Of a stretch of 64,000 nucleotides of DNA, positions 1 through 14,254 are shown piece after piece. The number at the start of each line of letters is the position of its first letter. Within the stretch, counting starts at the first letter, position 1. This DNA comes from Impatiens glandulifera (taxonomy: Eukaryota > Streptophyta > Magnoliopsida > Ericales > Balsaminaceae), in contig NC_061865.1 in NCBI RefSeq assembly GCF_907164915.1, positions 57,618,587 to 57,682,586 on the forward strand, in the 5' to 3' direction. Position numbers and translations under genes: made by a program. Below the pieces are notes generated by a model. The model had not been told where the DNA came from and made no database searches. It worked only from the letters and a program-made list of their open reading frames with translations.

Positions 1-338
1 ATGGCTCCCCTATCGAGCTTATTGAGCCAGAGATCCTCCGTTACAAGGCTTACGAGCCCGTGCTCCTTCTCGGCCGTCACCGATTCGCCGGCGTCGACAT
101 GCGCATTCGCGTCAAAGGAGGTGGTCACACATCTCAGATCTACGCCATCCGTCAGAGCATCGCCAAAGCTCTTGTTGCTTTCTACCAGAAGTTCGTTGAC
201 GAGCAGGCGAAGAAGGAGATTAAGGATATTCTGATGAGGTATGATCGTACTCTTCTTGTTGCTGATCCTAGGCGTTGTGAGCCTAAGAAGTTTGGTGGTC
301 GTGGTGCTCGTTCTAGATTCCAGAAGTCTTACCGTTAA
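1..338 (+). CDS. RPS16: 40S ribosomal protein S16 (uS9), copy 1, 5' end outside window
   Basis: C-terminal part of a cytosolic 40S subunit protein; in the uS9 family the conserved basic tail reaches the decoding centre. The window starts inside codon 34 (bases 1-2 complete an Asn codon), the frame continues from base 3 and ends at TAA 336-338 after the family tail SRFQKSYR. From residue 35 on it encodes the same protein as the complete copy at 7257-7694, except Ser instead of Cys at residue 36; the other base differences I see are synonymous. This pattern suggests both copies are, or recently were, under protein-level selection. The 3' flank is also shared with the second copy. No intron is visible. 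Whether the missing first third is intact cannot be judged here. Confidence 0.93.
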   Translation, partial: GSPIELIEPEILRYKAYEPVLLLGRHRFAGVDMRIRVKGGGHTSQIYAIRQSIAKALVAFYQKFVDEQAKKEIKDILMRYDRTLLVADPRRCEPKKFGGRGARSRFQKSYR

Positions 339-744
339 GAATCCGAATGTGGGGGATTATGTTCTTATCTTTTCATTGAAGAAGTATGTTTCAATTTTTA
401 ATCTTTTCTTAGACCTTATTTTTATATACTAGTTGTTGGATCATGGTTTTGGAAATATTAATCTCATTATTTTCTGTTGAATGTGAACTTCTTCAGTTTG
501 GTTGAATACATTTTGTTTGGTTTTCATTGATTTGAATTAGCTTCTATATTCAATTATGATTGCTTTATCATATGTTTAAAAGAAGCTGATGATATGGTCT
601 TTCCTTGGCTGAATCTTCAATCCTGTTTAATGAACACTAATTTATTACAAATTCAAATAAGAAGAGTACAAAAGGTATAGTTGGTTATTTAAAGGCTTGA
701 ACATTCTCGTTTCCTCTCTATGATTTGGAATTGGTGTAATTCAT
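339..744 (+). other. RPS16 copy 1 3' UTR and downstream flank
   Basis: This stretch has no gene. It is recognisably homologous to the sequence after the second RPS16 copy: 'gaagtatgtttcaatt' and 'actagttgttggat' occur in both, and the 'gctgaatcttcaatc' block at about 609 matches one at about 8036. The duplication that made the two S16 genes therefore included several hundred bases of 3' flank. Homology to S16 flank stops near 740, where intron sequence of a SUD1-like gene begins. Confidence 0.75.
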
Positions 745-1900
745 GCTATCCTTCTAAGTTGAATAAGATGATGATCTTGATTTCCTATTTAAGTTCATAT
801 AACCTTGAAATTCATTTTCAATGATGTTTGACATATGATTTTAGGGTTTTTCGTGGATAACGAAACCTTGTATTAGGTTATCATATTAAAAATGTAACAT
901 GATAGGCCAAGATGTTTGAAGCTAAGGTGAATTTGTATTCATTTTTTGAATCCTTATGCATAACACCATTTTTTGGTTGAACTACTGCTAATGAGAGTCC
1001 AAGATGTTTGAGGTTAAGGTGAAATTTAGTATTTACTTTGTTTCCTTAGAATATTCAATAGGTGAAAGGATGATTTTTTGTTTAAATCCAGCTCTAATTT
1101 AGTGTCTTGTCCTTGATTTCTAACCAAGTAAGCCTGAATGCAGCTTCAACACTGTCAATGCTCCAACAATGAACTATTTGGATATGGTATCTTAATAAAT
1201 TTGTAGTTGTTGTTGGGTTTTAGGGTTTCACTATTAACTTATAAATTTATTTTGCGAAATGATTATATTTTCATTTGGTTTAAAAATGTTGATGGCTATG
1301 TGATTGAGATTACAATATCAATTGAATAAATAAATGCATTTTGGTTTGGTATTTAAAATATGGTTGGTGTGTTTGCTGTTCTGATCTAAATAGGATAGTT
1401 TAATTAGCAAAAAACATATTTCATGGAAATGTTTACAGACCTGCAAACATGCATTTTCATTCTCTCCAGAATGGTCCAACATGCGAATTCCATTCCAAGA
1501 GTTCATTGTTGGGATGGTAATTAAAGCATGTCTATTCTGAAATTCTTTTTCCGTCTCAGCTTTGTATTTTCGTTTGGCTCCTTATCATACCACTCATCAC
1601 ATTTATAATTTTGAGCGACATTTCTTCTACTATATCCTTACATATTGTCTACATGGATTCCTGCTCTCAACTATCATTGTAGTTATTTGTTCTGGAGACA
1701 CTTCTTTAAGGAACTACTTTAAGCATTTACAAGAAATTGGGGGACAAGATGTTGCCATAAATGGTGCTCCTGTTGCAAGAAGGCCTCCTATGCAAGCTAT
1801 CTTAGGATGAAAATGAACCAGCTCGCCTCGAGGCTAATGTGGAACATATATTTGATGGTATGGATGATGCCATTTTAGGAATTTAGTGGCCTTTCTACCT
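745..1900 (+). pseudogene. SUD1/DOA10-like RING-CH E3 ligase fragment, copy A
   Basis: Decayed piece of a plant SUD1 (CER9)/DOA10-type ER-membrane ubiquitin ligase. It starts inside the first intron: 'ttcattttcaatgatgtttgacat' near 811 is shared with the other copy at about 44183. After a splice acceptor at 1437-1438, bases 1439-1520 read TCKHAFSFSP and then PFQEFIVGM, the end of the RING-CH domain and the stretch after it. Membrane-segment sequence follows with frameshifts near 1580 and 1640. From about 1650 to 1808 the frame reads YCLHGFLLS, SGDTSLRNYFKHLQEIGGQD and ARRPP, matching the family's loop after the first membrane segments, then a stop at 1808-1810. Weaker similarity (an acidic helix like the family's RLEAHVEQMFDG) continues with stops to about 1870. 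Exon 1 with the zinc-ligand core is absent. Family assignment rests on my recognition of these motifs; a database alignment was not possible. Confidence 0.78.
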
Positions 1901-2072
1901 CATGTTTGAAAGTGTTTTCACTGCAAGTCTACTAAGTACTATGTTATCAATTTTTTCTGTTTTTTTTGGTATTCTTTAGCACCTGCATTTGGTTGTCAAC
2001 ATCTTTATAAATTTGATCACCTTATGCTATATGTTGTTTGTGTTTTGATACTATGATATCTTAGTATTGTTT

Positions 2073-2964
2073 TTAGGCCTTGTTTGATCTTTGGGTTATT
2101 GGGGTTTTATCCAAGTTTTATCCCAAATAACCTTGTTTGATGAAATTAGGAAAAATCCAGTTTTTTAATTTTTATTGCCAAAAATACCCCAACTTCTCTC
2201 CTCCCCTCTCTCAATACATTTTAAAAATATATTAATTTATATTTAAATAAAATTTAAAATATAATATAATAAAATAAATATTAAAAATTATAAATATATT
2301 AATATTAATTTTTATTAATACATCATTTAAAATTTAAATGAATACTAATTTTATAACTATAATTTAAATATTATATAAGATAATAATTTTATTTATATTG
2401 TGTATTTATTTTTATTTAATATAATAACATAAAATTTTAAATGAAATAAATTTTATAATATAATAACCAAAAATTAAACAAATCTAATATTTATTTAGAA
2501 AGATAATTTAAAATTAGTTTATACCCAAAAAAAATAATAATTTTTTTTATAAATATTTAATTTAAATGAGATATATTTATAAATTAATTAATATTTTTTA
2601 TTTAAATATATTTAACTTTATTTTTTAGTATAAAATTTTAATTTTAAATGGTATATTAGATAATATAGTTGGTTAGAATTTTATTTATATTTAGAATTTA
2701 TTTTTATTTAATATAATTGTTTTAAATGAAATAATTTATTAATTTAAATTATATGAAAATAAATTTTATAATGTAATAAAATAAATATAAAATATATATA
2801 TTAATATATATATATTAATATTATTTTTTAATAATATAAAATAAAATATTTAATTAAATGATAATTTTGGTATTTTAATTTATAAAATAATTGATTTGAT
2901 TTATGATGTGATAGTTGGGTTTTGGGGTTTTATCCCAATAAAACAAAGATCAAACGAGGACTTA
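2073..2964. mobile_element. PIF/Harbinger-type MITE with TTA target duplications
   Basis: Inverted ends GGCCTTGTTTGATCTTTG (from 2076) and the complement of the right end (to 2961), GTCCTCGTTTGATCTTTG, differ at two positions and extend less perfectly into 'ttattggg'. Each end is flanked by TTA (2073-2075 and 2962-2964), the usual PIF/Harbinger target duplication. The ~886-bp interior is AT-rich with no coding potential, so this is a non-autonomous element. Confidence 0.85.
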
Positions 2965-7070
<4,106 letters not shown>

Positions 7071-7075
7071 TTTAA

Positions 7076-7136
7076 TGGGCCGGACTGTTATATTTTGGGC
7101 CGGGCACTTCAGACTTGTTATAAATCTTAACCCTAA
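7076..7136 (+). promoter_or_regulatory. RPS16 promoter: two site II elements, TATA-like box and telo-box
   Basis: Two TGGGCC motifs (7076-7081 and 7096-7101) match the site II element known from plant ribosomal-protein promoters. A TATA-like TTATAAAT lies at 7118-7125 and a telo-box AACCCTAA at 7129-7136. A second telo-box-like sequence in the opposite orientation (agggtttc, about 7203) and a GA repeat (about 7216-7234) lie in the leader. Site II plus telo-box is the usual arrangement for growth-linked expression of plant ribosomal-protein genes. Confidence 0.75.
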
Positions 7137-7256
7137 TACATTACCACATATATATTCTCGTCTCTTCCAATTTCTTCTATTTACTGAAATCAACCGGCGG
7201 CTAGGGTTTCGTTAGTGAGAGAGAGAGAGAGAGGTGAAGAACAAGTTTCTCTGAAA

Positions 7257-7694
7257 ATGGCGACTCCAGCAGTTGAATCCGTTCAATGTTTCGGCCGCAA
7301 GAAGACTGCAGTAGCAGTCACTCACTGTAAGCGCGGTCGCGGATTGATCAAGATCAATGGCTGCCCTATCGAGCTTATTGAGCCAGAGATCCTCCGTTAC
7401 AAGGCCTACGAGCCCGTGCTCCTTCTCGGCCGTCACCGATTCGCCGGCGTCGACATGCGCATTCGCGTCAAAGGAGGAGGTCACACTTCTCAGATCTACG
7501 CCATCCGTCAGAGCATCGCCAAAGCTCTAGTTGCTTTCTACCAGAAGTTCGTCGACGAGCAGGCGAAGAAAGAGATTAAGGACATCCTTATGAGGTACGA
7601 TCGTACTCTTCTTGTTGCTGATCCTAGGCGTTGCGAGCCTAAGAAGTTTGGAGGTCGTGGTGCTCGATCTAGATTCCAGAAGTCTTACCGTTAA
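7257..7694 (+). CDS. RPS16: 40S ribosomal protein S16 (uS9), complete copy
   Basis: Complete intronless gene for a cytosolic 40S subunit protein of 145 residues, close to the usual plant length. I chose ATG 7257 because it gives the family start [18 protein letters not shown]; an in-frame ATG at 7215 would only add 14 residues encoded by the GA-repeat leader. Family hallmarks are CKRGRGLIK (about residues 24-32), [19 protein letters not shown] in the middle, [18 protein letters not shown] and the terminal KSYR. The promoter has site II and telo-box motifs. A near-identical partial copy lies at the left window edge about 7.3 kb upstream, in the same orientation. Its GC-rich codon use contrasts strongly with the AT-rich surroundings, as expected for a highly expressed gene. 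Confidence 0.97.
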   Translation: MATPAVESVQCFGRKKTAVAVTHCKRGRGLIKINGCPIELIEPEILRYKAYEPVLLLGRHRFAGVDMRIRVKGGGHTSQIYAIRQSIAKALVAFYQKFVDEQAKKEIKDILMRYDRTLLVADPRRCEPKKFGGRGARSRFQKSYR

Positions 7695-10300
7695 GAACGC
7701 CGACTACGGTATTCCTATCTTTTGCAGAAGTATGTTTCAATTCGTAATCGTTTTCGTAGACTTTATTATATACTAGTTGTTGGATTGATCATGGTTTTGG
7801 ATCTATTAATCTTATTATTTTCCGTTGAATGTGAACTGTTTCAGTTTGGTTGAATACATTTGGTTTGATTTTCATTTAGATGATTTTGTTTCTTAATTCT
7901 ATCTGTTTCTTTGAGTTATATTATCAATGATGTTTGCTTGATCACATGTTTAATTACATTGATGATTTGTAGGATCTATGCTATAGAATATTTCTGGTAA
8001 ATCTTGATGTTTACTCTGTTTATGGTATTTTTCAGCTGAATCTTCAATCTTGTTTGATGAAGATTTTGATATATTGATTATCATATGAATTAAATGATTC
8101 ATGGCTAGGATTTATCTAGTGAAGTATACTAAATTCAAATTTATCCAATTTTATTGTTGATTGTTAGTTACCACTTTCATGGGTTCGGCTATAAAATGAT
8201 GTTTTTATTATAAAGATTGATCATTTATTGAAATAATTTTCTTACAAATAAAGTGTTCATATCAAGTTGTATTGATCTAATCTATACCAAACCCTTATAT
8301 TCTAATTGTAAGACCATTCAAATAATAAAAAGTAATATTTTCAAAAATTTCATTTTAAACTTAACAAAGTAAATTAGTGGTTGTGTTTATTTAGGACAAA
8401 ATGTGATAATGTTGTTTTTTCACAGCACTTATTTGTTAGTCTTCCCAAACGTTGTAGTTTTTAATAACAAAATTCTCATCTCAAAATGTTTTTTATATCT
8501 ATTAAATTAGTTTTTTCCTATATTTTGCTTGAATTTTGTTGGGATATATGTATAAAAAAATATTTCATTAATTCATTATAAACTTCTCCTGCCCCATACT
8601 ATGGTGTGATCTGATCCTGTTCTGTTTTCCTTAATATCTAAAGACATCTGATCTATTACAACCTTTGTTTTCTTTATTTTTTAATTATATTTTCCACATA
8701 TTTTGCAATGCAGAGTTGAAATTACTCACCACGTTATATATTAACAAATTTTTATTTTCATTATTTATTTAAAAATATATTAATGTATAACAAAAAATGA
8801 TAAATCTAGTTTATTATACTAGAGTAGAATTGAGTTATTCGTATAAATCAATCGGTTAGAATGATATGGAAATAAGAAAAAAAAGCACATTACAGAGAAA
8901 TTCAATTAATCATGGAATAGTTAATTTTTTTTTTTTTTTTGTTAGGTTAGCCCTTTAAATCTTAACTTTTCAGGAACTATCTAAATTTTGGGTATTACCA
9001 ATCATAATCATACCTTATAAGAAACTTTAGGTACTAAACATTCTACCATTAAATAGCCTCATAAAAAAACATTTTCTTGAATAAATTTTTTCACTCCTAA
9101 AATTTCTTTCAATAAAAAATATACAAATATCCATGCTCACCCCATAACAAATTGTGACATTTTTTCATCCTAATGTGATCAAAACTCTGATGTAGAAAAA
9201 AATATTTCTAATGTACAAACAACTTCTATACATGATTCGAATAACGAAATTACTATTCATTAACCGTGAACCTATAGTAATAAAAACAAGCTTAGGTTAC
9301 GTCTCATTAGACTCTTGTTATTCATCAAATATTGCCCCCAAAATTAATCGATAATCTGTCCCCCGATTAATCTCGAGTTAACTCTTGAAATCTTACGGTT
9401 TTACGATTTCACAGAAAGGTTAACAAAGAAGGTTAACAAGTCTGATTTTAAATAAACTCTTAAATAAGTAAACTCTTAGGATTTTAAACTTATGATAATA
9501 AGATTTTACGAGTTTACAAATTTATAAATAATTTCGATTTTACGTTTAAAAAACATATTTATATTTAAAAATAAAAAATAAATTTATTATTTACTCTAAT
9601 AAATTAATTAATATAATTAATTTTTTAAGTATAATTTTTTCACAGTGTTATTTACTTATTATTATTTTTTAATTAATATTATATTTAAATATATAAAATT
9701 TTAAAATTGGTTAAGTATAAAATATTTAATTATATATAAATAATAATAATATAAGTATAAAATATTTAATTATATGTAAATAATAATATATAACTATTAT
9801 TTTCTTAAATTAAACTCTTACGGTTGTAAGTAAACTCTAGATTTTACAAGTTTACAACTGCCCAACGATTTTACGTAAACTCTCAATTTTGACAGCCTTG
9901 ATCCGGACTACTCGTGTCCACGTAGAATAAATTCATCTTCAAATGTTACCACTCACTCAATGATTAGTCATTTTATAACCAGAATCCGTTCATTAATGTT
10001 AAAAATCATCTCGCTTCGATCCTAATCTCCAACACAATTTTGATACTTTATATATATATTATTTATTTTTTCTTTAGTTATTAGGAGATGATGAGGAAAT
10101 GACGCAAAATATCTTCCCATAAAATCTAAGTCTACTTAGAAACTATAAATAAGAAAATGATACTTCATTAGTTTATCTCTATCTTTTTTTTTATGGTGAG
10201 TTATTTCCTCTACAAAATAATATTCATATAATCTTCAATAAACAAGTCATCAAAAAATAATGTTGAAAAGAGTTTGCATGCAATTGAAACAAATCATTAT
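7695..10300. other. RPS16 3' flank and AT-rich spacer, with a possible MITE
   Basis: The first ~400 bases are the S16 3' UTR and flank shared with copy 1. No gene follows. Bases about 9370-9900 are rich in phrases such as 'gattttacgagtttac' and 'taaactctcaattttgacag' in both orientations, typical of a eudicot MITE family, but I could not fix clean ends or a target duplication. The rest is AT-rich without recognisable content. Confidence 0.55.
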
Positions 10301-10314
10301 TAATAATCCTCACT

Positions 10315-11420
10315 AAATGTTATGACCCAATGAAATTGAAGGTCAAGTAAAATAGAGAGCAATGTCTTAATCATGTTAATAGTCTTCACCAACATTTGTA
10401 GTTTTGAGCCATTAATTTTTCTTGCATTGATATGGTAGATTCCAATTAATATACATTTACAGCCTATAAAATTGGTAGACAAAGTTAAGACTTAAGGACT
10501 TTAATTTGGGGCCATTGTTATTTATGATAATGATCCAAATTGAAAAAATATTTATTGCATTGATATTTAAAATATTATATTTTATTACATAAAATAAAAT
10601 AAATGTGTTTTAATATTATAATTAATATTTAAATAATTTGTTCAACCACTATTTTGAATCTAGACTATTCTTTTATACCTAACTAGGAGATAGGATTCCA
10701 CTGAAATTTTAGTTTAAAAATTTCTCCTCAAACTTGATTATCGATTGACTTTTTTAATATTAAGGCGTTTTAAGTGAGAATTAAACCCATGATTTTTAAT
10801 CTCTTAAAATCACTTTTATCATTTAAACTATTTTAGTGAATTATATATTATTTTTTATGTGGGAACTGAATTTGAGAACATCTAATACAATATTTAATGT
10901 TACAAGATATTTTGTTAGGATCTAGTCTTATAAGAAACTAAAATTAACAAAATATTTTTTTTATTAATTTATCTGGTTACTTTTGTGAGTTTTTTTCACA
11001 ATAAAAGATAATATAAAAAAATCATAAACTTTTGGACAACTAATATTAAGACGACATAATTTCCCACTAATTTAAAGACCATATATAAATAAATGATATG
11101 ACCCAATGAGTATAAAATGGAAGCTCTTACTAAAATATTTCAAGAGATATGTCTTAATTAAACATGTTAGTTTTCATTCACATTTCTATTATTTTGAGCC
11201 ATTCATTTTTCATTTATATATGAATTTATGCATACCATGGTCCATTTAATCCATATCATGGTCCATTTTATCCATACCATGGTCCATTCGAATTATACTG
11301 ATAAAATAGGTAGAGAAAGATAAGATAGAGTCCTAAATAGAAACTGAACTTGGAGCCATTTTTATTATATTTTTCATAATATTGAACCAAATTGAATATT
11401 GGAGCATTTGTCTATTTAGA
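10315..11420. repeat. Diverged direct duplication (about 250-330 bp units)
   Basis: Bases 10315-10565 and 11094-11420 align in the same order: 'tatgacccaatga', 'gtcttaat', 'ttttgagccatt', 'ggtaga' and 'ttggagccatt' (ggggccatt in the first). The second copy has an insert near 11230-11290 made of three 'ccatggtccatt' type repeats. Neither unit encodes a recognisable protein. The pair is an old local duplication or two fragments of one repeat family. Confidence 0.6.
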
Positions 11421-11887
11421 AGTGGATTAGAACAAATATTGACACAAGAATTTTTTGTATTTTTTTTTAAAACGGTTAAAATCATTTCATTAAAATCCCA
11501 AAAATGGGAGGGTTATAAATCAAAAGTAGACAAACCCTAATTATAATTAAGGATGACAATTAAAAGACCCTAAAAAAAACTAATTGGTAACATTCATACA
11601 TTTTAAAAAAACGCAGAGATTACAAACAGAAAAGACTATATTCAAACTTAACTATCTCAACCTAGCATTTTCCCATGCCATCTGTTTTCATTGAGAGATA
11701 TTCTTTCCCTTCCTCTTCCTTTTCCCGTTTTTATGACGATGAAAGGAGGTTGTATTGAAAATGATGATGTGTATTGTTGTTTCTCATTTTAAATTCTCTC
11801 TTTGTACGTACGAGCCCGTTTTGATATAATAGAAAGAATTGTTTTTGAGAATTTCAGGCTTTTACCTTTGTTATCTTTAACTTGAAT

Positions 11888-13001
11888 TTATGTGTTCTTG
11901 TCTTCATTATCTTCGACTTCATCTTCAGACTCCACATTGGATTTGTAATCTTCTTTATCGGCTTTAGAATTCTCTGTTTGAGCTTTGAAATTTTGGGTAT
12001 CTTCCTCTTGAGTTTCCTCAACAACAACTCGAAGTTCATCTTCCATTTCCATTCTGGTCCTTCGCATTATAAATTTTTTATTTTCCTCTTCACCTTGATT
12101 CCCTTTACTTTCCTTCCTTCACTGCTTTCCTTTTTCCCAGAATCTTTCTTACTTTCCTCCTCTGTATTTTCCTTATTTTTGTCTTTTTTATCACTATCAT
12201 TGACTTCCTTATTCTTGATTCTTCTATTTCATTTTCCTGCTTTTTTGCTTCCTGGGCTTTCATGATTTTATGTTCTTCCTCAATTTCTTTTGCGCATTTA
12301 GTACTAACATGTTGGAAAGTATTGCAGAAATCACACTTGTTTGGCCTACATTCATATGAGATTTCCATTATTGTGGGCTTGCCCTTCCTATCAACAATTG
12401 TCATGTTCCTTGGCAATGTACTTTGAGGATGTACTTCAATGCTTATTCTAACAAAAGTAAGGTTCTCTCCTCCCTCTGTAATTCGATCCATATATAATGG
12501 TTTCCCCAATAGACTAGCAAAGTGACTTAGAGCTTCTGTATTATACATGTGTGATGAAATGTTCCTAAGTTTGAACCATATTTGGGTTGTTTCCTTTGGT
12601 CTGCTTAGAATGCTTAATTTTTCAGACCATCTCTCAAACTTCATACAGTTGAATCCAATATAAGTATGCCCAATTTTCAGAATATCATCCAAATTCGTTC
12701 GCTTTTTAAATTGTAAAAAATAGAGATCATGGATGTTTGCAGAAATCTTCTCCAATCCTTTCTGCTCACATTGTTTCATTAGTGATTCCTTAGTGTCTGA
12801 GAAAGATACACGGTTCTTTCCTATGTAGTTCCCAACAACTACATTTTTCCATTCTTTGACGCATTTCTTCTCCACTTCAGTGGACAATTTAAATTTAAAA
12901 GGAGAGTTGAGAATCTCAACTTTTGTTTTAAACTCACTCAAGTAGATTTGATATTTGTATGCATGATCTTCTATTTTCTTTTCTGCATACTTTTTCAGAC
13001 T
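11888..13001 (-). pseudogene. LINE ORF1-type protein relic (DUF4283 plus zinc knuckle)
   Basis: The frame is open from 13001 (after a TGA) to 12105 on the minus strand but has no ATG before residue ~54 of the longest frame (that frame starts with TTG at 12941). It shows the DUF4283 pattern of plant LINE ORF1 proteins: W..VVVGNYIG near the start, IGFNCMKFERW in the middle, a QIWFKLRNIS segment, LGKPLYMDRIT and VRISIEV. A CX2CX4HX4C knuckle follows in CDFCNTFQHVSTKC. After the knuckle a frameshift near 12210 and another near 12100 are needed to continue into a Lys/Glu-rich acidic tail ending at TAA 11888-11890. In LINEs this protein coats RNA; no endonuclease or reverse transcriptase lies beside it. 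It is a truncated, decayed insertion rather than a working gene. Confidence 0.72.
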
Positions 13002-13589
13002 TCATTTACCTTTCAGTTGGAATTGTCCTGATAGAATTTTCAGTATTGTTCTAACCAACTTAGGTATTTGATCACTTTTAGAACTATTTTATTTCTTAAT
13101 TTCTAACTTCATTCAATAATTAAGGCTTTTAATATAAATTGAGAATGTTATGATTATTTAAAAATCTCTAATAAATCTCAAACCCCCACCACATAATTCT
13201 TCTTTCAAACACTATTGCACTATTGTTTCACACACTAGTGAAGTTCTCCCACTCATTAATAACTATTTGTCTTTTATGGCTTAATTATTTAAATAATTCA
13301 ATTTAATATTATTTCACATCTTCTCATCTCTTCTCTAATAATGGAGCGGATTTGAACGGAAAATTATATTAATGATTTTTAATATAATATATATTATAAT
13401 ATATTTAAATTCATATTGTTATTATTATAAAAAAAACTTAATTTTTTTTATTAAATATAAAAAATAAATAAATATATCAATAATTTTATATATTTAATTG
13501 TGTTTACCGTGTTAATAGGAGAGTCAATTGAGAATATTAGAGAGGGACTATGAATGACAATTATAACTTGTTCTACGATTTTTTATCCG

Positions 13590-14060
13590 AATCACCCTGT
13601 TAGGGGCGGTTTTTCCCTGAAATCGAACAGAGATGGGGCGGGATTATATTTGTGTTCTCTGCCTCCGCAATTTTACCTCAAACACGAATAAACATAATTT
13701 AATATATAACTTTACCAATATATTTATTTATTCGTTATATTTTATAAGATTTATAAGTTTATTTTTTTATAATAATATAAATTTTCATTATATTACAACA
13801 TATAATATTAAAATATTCGTTTATCTAGTTTTTTTTTTAGATAATATGGTATAAGTGACATATAACATTGCCCTGTGGTCGGGATTCTCTTAAACCGAGA
13901 GGGAAGGGAATGGTAGTAATTTTTTTTTCTCAAAGTACGTAGAAATAGCCGGGATGGTAAACATATTTTCCACCCAATCTGGCTCATTGTTATTCTTAGT
14001 GGGGGCACAAATATCATCTTCATTCCATCTCTGATTAAATACCGATCAAACTTAGAAAAT
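13590..14060. mobile_element. Possible MITE upstream of the WSD gene
   Basis: The left part (about 13600-13670, 'cagagatggggcggg' then 'atatttgtg') is similar to the complement of the right part (about 13990-14050, 'cagagatggaatgaa' then 'atatttgtg'). That gives long imperfect inverted ends around a 470-bp AT-rich body. I could not find a clear target duplication, so boundaries are approximate. It ends roughly 200 bp before the WSD start codon and could supply part of that promoter. Confidence 0.4.
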
Positions 14061-14254
14061 AACCACCAGGAAGCAATTTGTTTTAAATCACTCAAATTCA
14101 TTAATAAAAAAATTAAAATATTATCTATTTTATAAATATATATTAATAGATTTTTTTTTTTTTTAATTAAATACAACTTTTCTTATTTAATCAGGACTAA
14201 ACCTCCACTCTTCTTTCACACAAACTCTCTCCTCTCTAGACGACTGTTGTTACT

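Noticed and set aside
11882..12265. 127-codon plus-strand Phe/Leu/Ser-rich frame
   Set aside because: It is antisense to the Lys/Glu-rich tail of the LINE ORF1 relic; its hydrophobic look is a codon-complement effect.
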